From contig JAXGMN010000019.1 of NCBI GenBank assembly GCA_040768665.1, positions 1 through 64,000 of the forward strand: a stretch of 64,000 nt of DNA. Direction: 5' to 3'. The DNA is from JABWBD01 sp040768665. GTDB lineage: Bacteria; Planctomycetota; Planctomycetia; Pirellulales; Thermoguttaceae. The translations under genes were made by a program, and so were the position numbers. Shown here in pieces: positions 43,119-53,468 of this stretch; position 1 is the first letter of the stretch, and the number at the start of each line of letters is the position of its first letter. A model generated the notes under the pieces. The model made no database searches, was not told where the DNA came from, and saw only the letters and a list, made by a program, of their open reading frames with translations.

Positions 43119-46100
43119 CTATTCGCCGCGGAGGGCGGGGAGCATCGGCGCGGCGAGGACCGTGCGGACGGCTGCGAGTCCGGCGAAGAGCCCAACGGCA
43201 AGGACTGCAAGGAGGGTGCCGGCGAGCGACGGCCAAGGGATCGATGCGCCACCGGACAACAGATGGGGCAGAAGAGCCACCAGGGCGGCCAGACCGCCGA
43301 CAACCAGGCCGCCGATCAGCAGAAGGCCGTTCTCGAGCATGACCAGCCAGGCGAGCGTTCGTCGGCGAAAGCCGGTAGCGCGGAGAAGTGCCAGTTCGCC
43401 ACGGCGCTCGAGCACGTTGCGGAGTTCGACCGCCGCCAGCCCCAACGTGCCCAAGAGCAGCCCCAGCCCACCAAGGCTCTGGAACGTCGAAAGATAGGTG
43501 TTCTGTACGGCCAGGAAGCGCGCGAGCCGCTCGCCGGTCGTCTCGACGCGGACTCCGTAGCTGCCGAGCGTTTGGTTGACAACCGCCGAGAGGTCGGCGA
43601 CGCGCCGGGGATCGGCCTCGATGAGAAAGAACCGATACCCGCTCGTGTCGGGGAAGTGTTTTAGTAGCGCCTCTTCGCTGATGAGCAGATCGCCCTGAAA
43701 GATGCCGTTGTTGAGCAGGCCCGCGACCACCAGCCGAATCGGCTGACCGTGGCGGTCGGCGACGTCGAAAGTCTCCCCAACGCCGTTCCACAGGTGCAGG
43801 GCGTACATTGCGGTGTTCTTTTCGATGACGACGGGGACACGCGGGGTGCCGTCGAGATCGGGAGGCAGTTGGCGAGTCAGCAGGAGCCAGGGATTGGTGT
43901 GCTCGGCCGGCGAGTCGGCATCGGTGTCTGCCCAATCGAATCCGCCCCGCTCGATCATGGCCTGCGGGACGCCGAGGATCCGGGGTTGCTGCGGTTTATA
44001 AAGGTTCAGGCAACTGGCGTCGTCGCCCGCCTTTACTCGCAACGGCATGATGCTCGCCGAGTCGAACAAGGCGGCATCCTGCGCCGCAATGCCCAGGTCG
44101 GCCCGTCCTGCGGCGGTGTTGAGATCCTGATAGATCGGCTGCGAGGTTTCCGCGACCAGGGCGAAACCGCCATCGCCGCTGGACCGCTGGGGTTCGCGGC
44201 CGACCGGGTCGAGGTGAAAGGCGCCGATGGCGATGATCAAGAAGCTCGCCGCTGCCACCAGCCCGATGCTCAGGGCGCTGCGGCCGGGGTGGCGGGCCGC
44301 GTTGCGGATCGCAAGGCGCGGCAAGTTCCCGCGCCCCACGGCGACCGCGGGCCCGGTGGCGCCGCTTCGCAGCCGCGTCCAGACGAGGATCAGCAGGGCT
44401 GTCAGGACAAGACTCCCGGTACCGAAAAAGGCCCCCGCGCGTGCGTCTTCGTGCATCCAGACTGCCGCGACGGCGATGCCGGTTGCGGCGATCAAGAGGA
44501 ACCCGGCCGACCACGTCCACCAGCGGGAAGGCGATCCAGCAGAAGCGAGCGAACCGCCGCCCCGGCTCGCCAAAAGGACCGCGGCGGAGGACTTGCGAGC
44601 CTGCCGTACCGACCACACGATGGCCCCGGCCGAAACGAGCACGCCGCTCGCGTAGCCCGCCGCAAGGCTCAGCGGCGTTGCGTGCAGCTCGAGAAACGGC
44701 ACCACGACCGCCTCGACCCACCAGGTTCTCAGACCGGTAAGCATCAAGGCCGCGTAGCCGATGCCCGCGACGACGCCCAACACGCTGGCCAACGACGCCA
44801 CGACCAGCCCTTCGGCCGCGAGCAAACCGGCGGCCCGGCGGGGCGTGAAACCGGAGCCGCAAGCAGCAAAGCCGATCTCGGCGGACCGCTGGTCGATGGC
44901 CGAGGCGGAACAGGAGGGCGACGACATGACCGCCGCCGCGATGATAAAGAAACTGAACATCAGGAAGAGAACGTTGAACGGTGTGGCTCCTTCGCGAAGC
45001 CGCCAGGCCCAGACGCTTGACCGGCTGGAAGATGAAGCCGGCGGCCGAGGGGGGAATTTCAAGCTGCCGGGCGAGTCCGGCCGCGTCGACGCCATCGGCG
45101 GGCACGACTTGCAGCGAGGTCGTTTGCCCAAATCGGCTCTCCCAGAGCTTGCGGCCCGTGGCGAGGGATACGAAGGCTTTCGGTGTGGCGCGATGTTCTC
45201 AGTACTGTTCGTCCTTGTCGCGGATTCGCGAGGCGTCGAACGGGAAGGGAGGATCCCAGTCGGACATGGAGAGTTGATCGGTAACGCCGGGCACTTCGGG
45301 CGTGAGGTGCGGATCGGCGGCCGGACCTTGCATGGCGGCGATTGCCGCCACACGGAAGCGGGCGGTCTGCTGGCGGGCGCGACCGTCGTGCGTCTCCGGC
45401 TGGAACCAGGCCATCGTCACCACGTCGCCAGGCTCTGCGCCGAGGTCTTCCGCGGCCCAGGAGTTCAGGACAATTTCATCTTGGGCGGGCGTGGCCATCG
45501 GATCGCCCTTGGGGTCTCTGAAGGCCGGAGCGGCGGTTCGGCCGAAAAGTCGAGAGCCGCAACCGTGGAGGGGACTTCCGCGGTCTTCGCGAGCGGATCG
45601 TGTGCGTTGGCGAGATAGGTGAAGACCGTCGAACCTGGCCGCCGCCGAGCGAGGAGAGGATCGCCTGCTCGAGCCGCGGATCGAGGATCAACTGATCGCT
45701 GGTAAGGTTGAGATATCCCTGAGGAGACTCTTTGACGAGGATCCCGTAGTCGGTCGCACGAGGACGAAGCAGCCTTTGAAGAAGACCGTCGGCCTCGGGC
45801 GGCGGCGCCGTGCGGGCGTCGGTTCCTGCAACGAGGATGGCGCTGGCGCGGCCCGGCTGATCCAGCCGGTCGGCGAGCCAGTCGAGCGAAACGTAGGCGT
45901 TCATGGGCGCCTGCTGGCTCGGGCGAAGCGAGAAACGGCCGAGCCCTTGTGCGGGGATGACAGCCCCAACGGTAACCGGCTGCGACTGGACCGTCTCCGA
46001 CTTCCTTCCCAGCGCGCTTTCGGCCGGCACCGATCCCACGCGCGGGATGCGGAGCAATATGCGATCGCCGGCTTTCGCCCCGAGGCTTTCCGCCAGTCGC

Positions 46101-46525
46101 TGATTGAGAACCACCTCGCGCGGCTGGATTGTGGGCGCGGAGCTCCGATCGCCGAGTTGCCAGAATCGCGCGTCGCAGCCCACGAGATTGACCTGGGTCA
46201 CCCGCCCGGAGGTTGTTGAGCCCGCATTTTCCGCACTGACCGTCAGGAGGATTGCGGGAACGGCGGCCGTGAAATGGCGGGAGAACTCGGGCTGGGCGGC
46301 CAGTTCCTCCGCGAGTTCGGTGCGGAAGAACCGATCCGTGGCCAGGACGTAGTCGATGGGGCCCAGCCGATCCAACGTCAGGTGACGAAGACTGCCCCGC
46401 ATCGAATCGCCGACCAGAAGGGCCCCGGTGAGGACCGCGGTCCCGGCGATCACGCCGATGGCCACCGCCGCGTGCATCCGGCGGTAGTGGAGCAGGGAGA
46501 GCAGAATCAGGCGTAAGCGGGACAT
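43119..46525 (-). pseudogene. FtsX-like ABC transporter permease, frameshifted
   Basis: The start MSRLRLILLSLLHYRRMHAAV to ILDPRLEQAILSSLGGGQV is in one frame (46525 to about 45690). MATPAQDEIVLNSWAAEDLG to FDASRIRDKDEQY is in a second (about 45500-45199). VPADGVDAAGLARQLEIPP is in a third, GATPFNVLFLMFSFFIIAA in a fourth segment, with further shifts near 44920-44880. From about 44830 to 43119 one frame is clean, with the C-terminal FtsX helices (GGLGLLLGTLGLAAVELRNVL). Whole length would be near 1130 residues. It follows the ATPase gene by 28 bases. The damage is confined to about 900 bases. Confidence 0.75.
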
Positions 46526-46553
46526 GGAAGCGAGGAAAAATCCATTGACAGGT

Positions 46554-47246
46554 TCAGACCAGCGGCGTTTCGAGCGGTGCGAGCCGCCCCTGATCCAGTT
46601 CCAATTGCCGGCTCATCCGCGAAGCAAGCCGGACACTGTGGGTGACCACGATCAGGATCATGTGCTCGGCCTGCTGCAACTCCAGAAGCAGGTCGGCGAT
46701 GCGGTCGGCGGTCGTGCGGTCGAGGTTGCCCGTCGGCTCATCGGCCAACAGCAGCAGCGGCTGATTGATCAGGGCCCGAGCGATGGCCACGCGCTGCCGC
46801 TCACCGCCGGAGAGCTCGGCCGGCCGGTGGTCCAACCGCTCGCTCAGACCGACCCGGCCTAATAGCTCGCTGGCACGCTGGATGTCTTCGCGGCTGGTCG
46901 CTCCCCCGGCGATCGTCGGCACCAGCACATTCTCCAGGACGGAGCACTGCGGGAGAAGGTGGTGCTCCTGGAAGACAAAACCGACGTGGCGATTGCGGAA
47001 CCGGGCCAGGTCGGCCTCGTTCATCTCGGCCGGATCCTGATCGGCAAGGAGGATCCGGCCGGATGAGGGCGGTTCCAGGGTGCCGATGATGTTCAGCAGC
47101 GTGCTCTTTCCGGAGCCGCTGGGTCCGACTACCGCCAGGTTGTCGCCGCGGGTGAGTTCCAAAGAAACCTCGCGAAGGACGACCAGCGGCTGAGCTCGAG
47201 AGGGATACTCTTTGGAGATTTGGTCGACGAGCAATTGTGGCATCAC
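46554..47246 (-). CDS. ABC transporter ATP-binding protein (LolD/MacB type)
   Basis: 230 residues with Walker A GPSGSGKST, Q-loop FVFQEHHLLPQ, signature LSGGERQ, Walker B LLLLADEP and switch His in VVTHS. NEADLARFRNRHVGFVFQE is typical of LolD/MacB/FtsE-type ATPases that serve FtsX-like permeases. The permease gene lies directly downstream, so the pair forms one exporter or lipoprotein-release complex. Confidence 0.92.
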   Translation of the reverse strand: MMPQLLVDQISKEYPSRAQPLVVLREVSLELTRGDNLAVVGPSGSGKSTLLNIIGTLEPPSSGRILLADQDPAEMNEADLARFRNRHVGFVFQEHHLLPQCSVLENVLVPTIAGGATSREDIQRASELLGRVGLSERLDHRPAELSGGERQRVAIARALINQPLLLLADEPTGNLDRTTADRIADLLLELQQAEHMILIVVTHSVRLASRMSRQLELDQGRLAPLETPLV

Positions 47247-47291
47247 TGCGATTCACTCCGGCTGGTGCCTGGGGGACAAGCCGTACACTTA

Positions 47292-47344
47292 AGCTGAGAG
47301 CCTGTCCCCTTCTTCTCGCGAGGTTTTGGGACAGGCTCTGAGCT
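47292..47344. repeat. 17-bp hairpin with GGGACAGGCTCT arms
   Basis: Arms 47292-47308 and 47328-47344 pair at 16 of 17 positions, 19-base loop. The core GGGACAGGC is shared with the repeat at 31517-31604. It truncates the coding remnant that follows. Confidence 0.7.
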
Positions 47345-47486
47345 CTTTTCAGGGTATCCGAACCAAGGCGGGGCCATCAACCCGGCGGCACCGGCGGCTG
47401 GTGGTTACGGGGCCGGAATCCCAGAGAACTACCGCACGGGGTATTACCAGCAGTACCGGATAAAGCGATGGCAGGCAACAGCATAG
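47345..47486 (+). pseudogene. C-terminal fragment of a Gly/Tyr-rich secreted protein
   Basis: The frame GYPNQGGAINPAAPAAGGYG, then AGIPENYRTGYYQQYRIKRW, ends with TAG at 47484-47486. It has no start: the 5' side runs into the hairpin at 47292-47344. It looks like the tail of a longer planctomycete surface or low-complexity protein. Confidence 0.45.
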
Positions 47487-47572
47487 GGCGAAAAAAGATC
47501 GGCCACAGTTGCCAGAAAATGCCCCTGAAAACCGCCATTTACCCGCAATTTTATGCCAGGTTTTATGCCAGT

Positions 47573-47743
47573 TTACAAGACCGGCAGCGGAACAAACTTG
47601 ACTTCGTGTATGGCCGATTCTTTCAGGCGGGCAATCATCCCCGGCACGTCATCGTCCGGAGCGGCCAGGACCACGCCAAGCGGATCCCCGGTCGGAGCGG
47701 TCACGAGAATTGCGCGTTGCGGCGTGCGATATTGGTACTCCAT
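47573..47743 (-). CDS. Small protein of unknown function, 56 residues
   Basis: MEYQYRTPQRAILVTAPTGD through PGMIARLKESAIHEVKFVPL. It has a beta-beta-alpha-beta pattern, no membrane helix and balanced composition. A GAAGG site lies about 10 bases upstream. Family not recognised; it stands alone, downstream of the PEP-CTERM gene on the same strand. Confidence 0.45.
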   Translation of the reverse strand: MEYQYRTPQRAILVTAPTGDPLGVVLAAPDDDVPGMIARLKESAIHEVKFVPLPVL

Positions 47744-47857
47744 GGCCGCCTTCGACTTTCGACGCCCCCTTGACTCCCCAGTTCTTCGGGGCTAGACTGA
47801 TCGCGTGTGGGAAATCATTTTTCCTATCAATTTCCCTATTGTGATTGGACGGATGGT

Positions 47858-48652
47858 CTAAGCTACTTTCTTACGCCTACGTCGTGCGGCAATCAGTCCC
47901 ATCACGCCGAGTCCAGACAAGAGAGCGAGAGAGGATGGTTCAGGGACTGCGTTGCTTTCGAGAGTGTCAACCGTCAAACGCACGCCAAAGTGAGGTACGG
48001 GGGACGGCGGGTCTAGTTCGGTTATGTAGGTTCCAGGTATGTTCGGCGTAGTCGCATAGACATCTACATAAGATGCATCGGGGGCTCTTGATACAGATGT
48101 ATAGATCATGCCTTCAGTTAATAGATGCCCAAGTCGTCGAACTGCAATGAAGTACTCTTGCCCCTCAGTCAGGGCAAATTTATAGGCGGACAGGTCAACC
48201 GTGAACGTGAAGGTCGGAGTCTCTGCATCACGCCATCCAAGCTGACTAAAATCACTCACCTTAGGGTAAAGGTCAAATACTTGATCTCCCCGTTTGGCGA
48301 CCGCACTACCATCTGCTCTGGTTCCCATGAACCTGTCTTGCCACAGATGAACGCTGTAGACGCCACCCAACATGTCCTCGGCTGTCAATTTGGGCCACGT
48401 ATACCCATTAATATTTTCGTTGCGACCGAACAGGACAAAGGTCACCGTATCCAAGACGGCATTAGTACTTTGGCACCAATGAGCGGCGGCCGAGTCCCAA
48501 ACAGTTGAGGTGGTCCGCATCCCAATGCTCAGAAGCCCCGGCATACCGTCCGTCCATGCGGAGCCTGCCCCGATCCGATCAAACTCTGAGATGATCGCTG
48601 CCTGAGCTACAGAAGCGGCAAATAAGACGACCAGCGTTAGAACTACCCGCAT
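47858..48652 (-). CDS. PEP-CTERM sorted exported protein
   Basis: 264 residues. A signal peptide (about 1-18) leads into a beta-rich ectodomain, and the C-terminus carries the sorting signal VPEPSSLALLSGLGVMGLIA followed by RRRRKK (motif near 236). Such proteins are processed by exosortase and usually go to the surface or exopolysaccharide. No exosortase lies in the window. The start region is duplicated (48653-48694), so two ribosome-site copies precede the ATG. Confidence 0.9.
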   Translation of the reverse strand: MRVVLTLVVLFAASVAQAAIISEFDRIGAGSAWTDGMPGLLSIGMRTTSTVWDSAAAHWCQSTNAVLDTVTFVLFGRNENINGYTWPKLTAEDMLGGVYSVHLWQDRFMGTRADGSAVAKRGDQVFDLYPKVSDFSQLGWRDAETPTFTFTVDLSAYKFALTEGQEYFIAVRRLGHLLTEGMIYTSVSRAPDASYVDVYATTPNIPGTYITELDPPSPVPHFGVRLTVDTLESNAVPEPSSLALLSGLGVMGLIAARRRRKKVA

Positions 48653-48694
48653 AATGCCTAACCTTTTTCAAAAAATGCCTAACCTTTTTGAAAA
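48653..48694. repeat. 21-bp tandem duplication before the PEP-CTERM start
   Basis: AATGCCTAACCTTTTTCAAAA (48653-48673, one base differs) and its copy at 48674-48694. On the minus strand each copy supplies an AAAAAGGTTAGG ribosome-site-like sequence. The 276 bases to the tRNA terminator show no gene. Confidence 0.85.
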
Positions 48695-48970
48695 CAGTCG
48701 GACGGCGATACGTGGCTGCTATTCTAATCGGCCCGCTTCAAAACACAACCCCTTTAACTGGGGGTTCTGGTCGCCCTCAATCGGACAGGACTCTGCTACA
48801 GAAGGTTTATGGCTACCCTCTCCCCTAGTGAGTCCAAGACCACGATGGCTACGGCGAGCAAAAGACAAGGCCGACAGCAGGGCTTCTGATCTTACAGAAG
48901 AACCACCCGAGGTACAAAAGGGGTTCAGAAAGAGGTTCAACGTCGGGAGGCACCTAAAAGGGTCCAGAAA

Positions 48971-49003
48971 AGCCCTGATGTAACTTCCTGTTACATCAGG
49001 GCT
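48971..49003 (-). terminator. Rho-independent terminator of tRNA-Val
   Basis: Perfect 14-bp stem (48971-48984 with 48990-49003), loop of five bases, followed on the minus strand by TTTCT. It lies 9 bases after the tRNA 3' end. Confidence 0.85.
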
Positions 49004-49008
49004 TAGTG

Positions 49009-49085
<77 letters not shown>

Positions 49086-49275
49086 TGACGGGTGGTGGAG
49101 ATCGACCGGACTGCTCGGTTCAGCCAAAATCCCGCGACGCCAGTTTACTAAATGTGCCAACGCGACGGGGTAGTTCTCTTTCCGGGTTCCACCCGATAAG
49201 ATCAGGGGAAGATCCGCCCAAGCAAATTGGAGGGAAGACGAAATCTCATTGTCCGCCGTCGAGGAATCCGACCCG

Positions 49276-50412
49276 ATGAACAGTCTTCAGCGCGTTGTCG
49301 CGGCGCTTGAGCGTCGCGAGCCCGACCGGGTGCCCTACTTCGAATGCGTCGTCGACCAGCGCGTGATGCAGGCCCTGCTGCCGGGCTGCGACTATTACCA
49401 GTTCAACGACTGGCTCGGGATGGACAACGTCGGCCAGAACCGTAGCTCGTGGAGCCGGGAGAACGTCGAATTCATCGACGAGAAAAAGGGGCTCTTTCGC
49501 GACAAGTGGGGCGTGATCCGCGCGTTCGGGCCGGAGAGCACGCCGGCCCCCGTCGAAGGTCCCATCAAGTCGCCCGGAGACCTGGAGCACTACACGCCGC
49601 CCGACCCCAACGCCGACGACGTGCTGGGGGGACTGCCCGAGGTGATCGCGCGGTACAAGGGGAAGAAAGCAATCACCGCGATCTGCCGCGACGCGTTCTT
49701 CAATCCGGCCTTCCTGCGGGGGACCAGTCGGTACCTGATGGACATGATCGACAACCCCCGACTGGTCCACGAACTGGTCGAGGTGACGCTCAGCTACGAT
49801 ATCCCGGCGATGCAGCGAATGGTCCGCGCGGGCGTCGACGTCGTTGTGTTCGGCGACGACTATGCCGACAAGAACAGCACGATGATGTCGCCCCGGCATT
49901 TCCGGGAGTTCATCCTGCCGGGGCTCAAGCGGTGCGTCGACGCGGCCCACGACGCCGGGGCCTACGTGGTCAAGCATACCGACGGCAACATCACGGCGAT
50001 CCTCGACATGATCGTCGACACCGGGATCGACGCGCTCAACCCGATCGAGCCCCAGGCCGGCATGGACATCGGGCTGATCAAGCAGCGCTACGGCGACCGC
50101 ATCGCGCTGGTGGGCAACATCGACTGCGGCTACCTGCTGAGCCAGGCACCGGTCGAGGAGGTCCGCCGGGTGACCCTCGAAACGATTCGCAAGGCCGCAC
50201 CCGGCGGCGGCTACTGTCTGTCGAGCTCCAACAGCATCCACTCGTCGGTCAGGCCGGAGAATTTCTTGGCGATGATCGAAACCTGCCGCGAGTTCGGAAG
50301 TATCCGATTGACCGGCACTGAAGTCGCAAGGGCGAGCCATCGCCAAACCGAGGCGTTTCTCAGCGAACTCGCTGGCACTCCATGCACGGATACCCCTGGC
50401 TCAAGAACGTGA
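49276..50412 (+). CDS. Uroporphyrinogen decarboxylase (URO-D) family protein
   Basis: 378 residues from the ATG at 49276 (GAGGA 10 bases upstream). The TIM-barrel pattern of the URO-D superfamily is clear: LERREPDRVPYFE, GVDVVVFGDDYA, YVVKHTDGNITAILDMIVDT, LNPIEPQAGMDI and VGNIDCGYLL. The Asp/His-rich strands fit the cobalamin-methyltransferase-like (MtaA/CmuA) branch seen in planctomycete carbohydrate clusters rather than haem synthesis. The last 15-20 residues overlap the convergent caspase gene and probably result from a frameshift. Confidence 0.8.
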   Translation: MNSLQRVVAALERREPDRVPYFECVVDQRVMQALLPGCDYYQFNDWLGMDNVGQNRSSWSRENVEFIDEKKGLFRDKWGVIRAFGPESTPAPVEGPIKSPGDLEHYTPPDPNADDVLGGLPEVIARYKGKKAITAICRDAFFNPAFLRGTSRYLMDMIDNPRLVHELVEVTLSYDIPAMQRMVRAGVDVVVFGDDYADKNSTMMSPRHFREFILPGLKRCVDAAHDAGAYVVKHTDGNITAILDMIVDTGIDALNPIEPQAGMDIGLIKQRYGDRIALVGNIDCGYLLSQAPVEEVRRVTLETIRKAAPGGGYCLSSSNSIHSSVRPENFLAMIETCREFGSIRLTGTEVARASHRQTEAFLSELAGTPCTDTPGSRT

Positions 50413-51925
50413 CTTTCGCTCCGTTTCCTCCGGTGTCCGTGAGGTTGACCCCGAACCGTATGCTCCCCGACCGCAGCCGCGTACGCAGGTGGAAGAGTCC
50501 GCCTGTCCGGCCGTCTCGAAGAACGAACTCCATAATCTCCGGCGAACGATTGACGGCGTCGATGCACTCCTGGCGGGTTTGAATCCGCCGGCCGTTGATT
50601 TCCACAATGATGTCGCCGATTTCGAGACGGCAGATTCCCAAAGCAGGGCCTCCATCTCCGCCGGGCGGGAGCAATGGAGGCATAGGAGGTGGATCGCCAC
50701 CGAGTCTTTCCTGGACCTGATTCCGCGTGCACGGCGAACCCCAGACCACTCCGGTCACCAAGGCCCCTGACCGGCGTCGTCGAGATAGGTTCCGAACCGG
50801 GGGCTTGTGTCGCGCAGCATCGACTGCATCCGCCAGACGGTGCCGTCGCGGCTGTCGCGGACGGTGAACTCCATAGTGCGTGGGGAGTTGCGGATTTCTC
50901 GCCGGCAATCGTCTTCGTCGAGGATTTGCCGGCCGTTGATGCTGAGGATCACATCGCCACGGGTCAGGCTGAGCACCGATGGAAGACCGTTGTCTTCCGG
51001 GAACGGCGACGGCTCGACCCTCTGCGGCAGCGACCAGACGCGAACCGTCTGTTGCGTCAATGTCGGCCATCGATTTCGGATCGTCCGGTTGACGTGCGAG
51101 ACGAGCTCGTTCCAGTTCTTGCGTTCGCTGCCGTGGAGAAAGAAAAGCCCAACGGAATCTCCACCGTTCGGGCCGAACCCGACTTTCTCACCTCGACTTG
51201 AATTCCTCTGCCGGTCGGCTCACCATGCTCGTCGAAGGTTGTCTCCGAAGAGGCCAGCGGCTGGTGAACAGACCGCCGCATTCGTCCAGGGCAATCGCGA
51301 CCTCTTCTTCGGAGGAGGCATTCATATCGACGACGCCCCGGTGCTTCATGAACAGCTCGTCGAACAGTGGCGAGATTTGTGGCGGCGGCGCGAGAGCCGG
51401 TGCCATCGGCAGAGCCAATCGTCTGGAATCCAAGTGCGTATTGCACGCGTCGGATATCAGCACGGCAAGCCGCGGCGATTTCCTGTCGATTGCGGCGAGA
51501 ACGTCCTTCCGGTAGAGCGGTGTGCGGTCGGGCATGACCAGGTAGTGCCCTCCCGAATCGTACGCGCCGTGGCCGGACCAGTAGAAAACAATCGTGTCGT
51601 CGCGGCGGGCGGGGCATCGAGCGATCGCTTCCAGAATCGCGCCGCCGACATTCGGGGCCCTGTCGACCGCAGGCCCGCTCCACGCCGAGCCATCAGCGAA
51701 GGACGAATAGAACACCAGTTGGCTATCCGGAACGTGCGCGCCGAACGCCATCCGGATTCGATTGAGATCCATTTCGTCGTTGGCGCCGATCACCGGGTCC
51801 TGGGTATCGCCGGCGATCAGTACGAACATCTTCTGGGCGCTGACGGGTCTTGCAGACGCAATCACCAGCAGGAGCATGGCGATCGCGATCGTTTTTCGAC
51901 AAACGCGCGCGTTGGGAACGTTCAT
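50360..51925 (-). pseudogene. Caspase-like peptidase with two PDZ domains, frameshifted
   Basis: Start MNVPNARVCRKTIAIAM (AAGGAG 9 bases upstream), signal about 1-30. The caspase fold follows: TIVFYWSGHG (His 119), LISDACNTHLDS (Cys 161). After ECGGLFTS near 51270 the frame is lost; fragments EHGEPTGRGIQVEVR (another frame) and WNELVSHVNRTIRNRWP (a third) continue it. PDZ 1 is RGDVILSINGRQILDEDDCR (50755-51060 frame). PDZ 2 is EIGDIIVEINGRRIQTRQEC and ends at 50360. The protein is exported, about 515 residues if the frames are joined. At least three indels lie within 600 bases. Confidence 0.75.
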
Positions 51926-51950
51926 GGCCGAAACTCCTTGGGCGTTGCTC

Positions 51951-53396
51951 TTATCCACGGCCGTACCCGGTACGGAACGCGTCGAGCATCTCCTTCAGTT
52001 GCCGCCGAGTTTTCGCGCAAGCAGGGTCCTCGGCAACGTTCTGGTTCTCCTCTGGATCTTTTTCGAGATCGAACATTCCGATGCCTTGCAGTTCGCCCCG
52101 ACCGCCGGCGGATCGCATCTCCATATAGCGATAGCGATCGGTGCGGACCGCATCGCCTCCACCAAAGCGGGTGTAGACCGCGTCCTTGTGCTCGGCGTCG
52201 ACGTCGATCAGCAGATCGTGCATGCTTTTGCCTTGCAGGTGATCGGGCTTGGGCAAGGCGGCCAGGTCGCAGAGCGTGGGATAGATATCGAGGTACTCGA
52301 CCAGCCGGCGGCTTACGCGGCCGCCTTCGATCCCCGGAGCGGCAATCAACAGAGGCGTGTGCGTGGCGACCTCGAAGTTCGTATGCTTGCACCAGAAGCC
52401 ATGTTCGCCGAGCTGCCATCCATGGTCGCCCCAGAGGACGACGATCGTCTTGTCGGCCAGCCCCAGCCGCTCGAGCTCGTCCAACAGCCGACCGATCTGC
52501 ACGTCGACAAAACTAACGCATGCGTGGTAGCCGCGGATGAGCTGGCCGGCGGTTGCGTCCGAGACCGGCCCCTGCTGTGGAATGCCGTGGTAGGCTCGCA
52601 TTTCGCCCCAGGTGTAATGGAATGCCCGCGGCAGATCATGGGGGAAGAACATGTTGGCGGGCAGCGCTACCTGGCTGGTCGGATAGAGCTCCCAATACTT
52701 CTGCGGCGCCACGAAGGGCAAGTGCGGCCGGTAGAAACCGCAGGCCAGGAAGAACGGCTTGTCTTGCTTCGCGAGCCGGCGCAGGTCGGCAAGCGACTTG
52801 TCGCAGATCTGATGGTCGGGGTAGGCGCTGTCCGGCTGGTCGGCCGATTCGTAAGCCGGGCCGCGACTGCGGTTCCCCGCAGTCAACGGGCGATTCTCAG
52901 GCAGCGCCCACCAGAGACTCGATTTCTCAGGCCGCCAGGCGGGTTCGCTCCATGCTTGTGCGTCGTCGGTTTTGTGATGGTAGACCTTGCCGTTGCTGAG
53001 GGTGTGGTAGCCGTGCCGTTTGAAGACCGTCGGGAGTGAAGGCACGTCCGGGGCGTCTTTTTCGGCCCACGTCAGGTAGTTGCGGAAGCGGTTCGGCGTC
53101 GGGCGCAGCCCCTTCATGATGCTCGCCCGTGACGCCCCACATACCGCGATGTTGCAGTACGCACGATCGAACCGCACGCCGCGCTCGGCCAGGCGGTCGA
53201 AGTGCGGGGTGACCATTTTCTCCACCCCGTAGCAAGCCATCTCCGGCCGCAGATCGTCGACGGCGATGAACAGGACGTTGGGGCGCCGGTCGACTTGTGC
53301 CGGGGAGATGGATGCCGCCAGAGAAAGCAGGGCGACGAGGGCGGCAGTGAATCCATGCAAGCGAGACGTCAAACTGATGGAGATGTGGCGGTGCAT
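51951..53396 (-). CDS. Secreted sulfatase (iduronate-2-sulfatase-like)
   Basis: 481 residues with a signal (about 12-33). LFIAVDDLRPEMACYG gives the metal Asp pair (47-48), and VCGASRASIMKG the formylglycine site (Cys 86 in CxAxR form, Ala 88, Arg 90), so activation by an FGE or anSME enzyme is expected. WGDHGWQLGEHGFWCKHT carries the second metal site. It is similar to bacterial iduronate-2-sulfatase-like enzymes that desulfate algal or animal glycans. The caspase gene starts 25 bases after its stop. Confidence 0.92.
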   Translation of the reverse strand: MHRHISISLTSRLHGFTAALVALLSLAASISPAQVDRRPNVLFIAVDDLRPEMACYGVEKMVTPHFDRLAERGVRFDRAYCNIAVCGASRASIMKGLRPTPNRFRNYLTWAEKDAPDVPSLPTVFKRHGYHTLSNGKVYHHKTDDAQAWSEPAWRPEKSSLWWALPENRPLTAGNRSRGPAYESADQPDSAYPDHQICDKSLADLRRLAKQDKPFFLACGFYRPHLPFVAPQKYWELYPTSQVALPANMFFPHDLPRAFHYTWGEMRAYHGIPQQGPVSDATAGQLIRGYHACVSFVDVQIGRLLDELERLGLADKTIVVLWGDHGWQLGEHGFWCKHTNFEVATHTPLLIAAPGIEGGRVSRRLVEYLDIYPTLCDLAALPKPDHLQGKSMHDLLIDVDAEHKDAVYTRFGGGDAVRTDRYRYMEMRSAGGRGELQGIGMFDLEKDPEENQNVAEDPACAKTRRQLKEMLDAFRTGYGRG

Positions 53397-53468
53397 GTCG
53401 GATCGTTCCTTGCGAAAGAGTTGTCAGGGTGTCCTTGTTATCCCTTGTTGCGTTTCCTCGACAGTACT

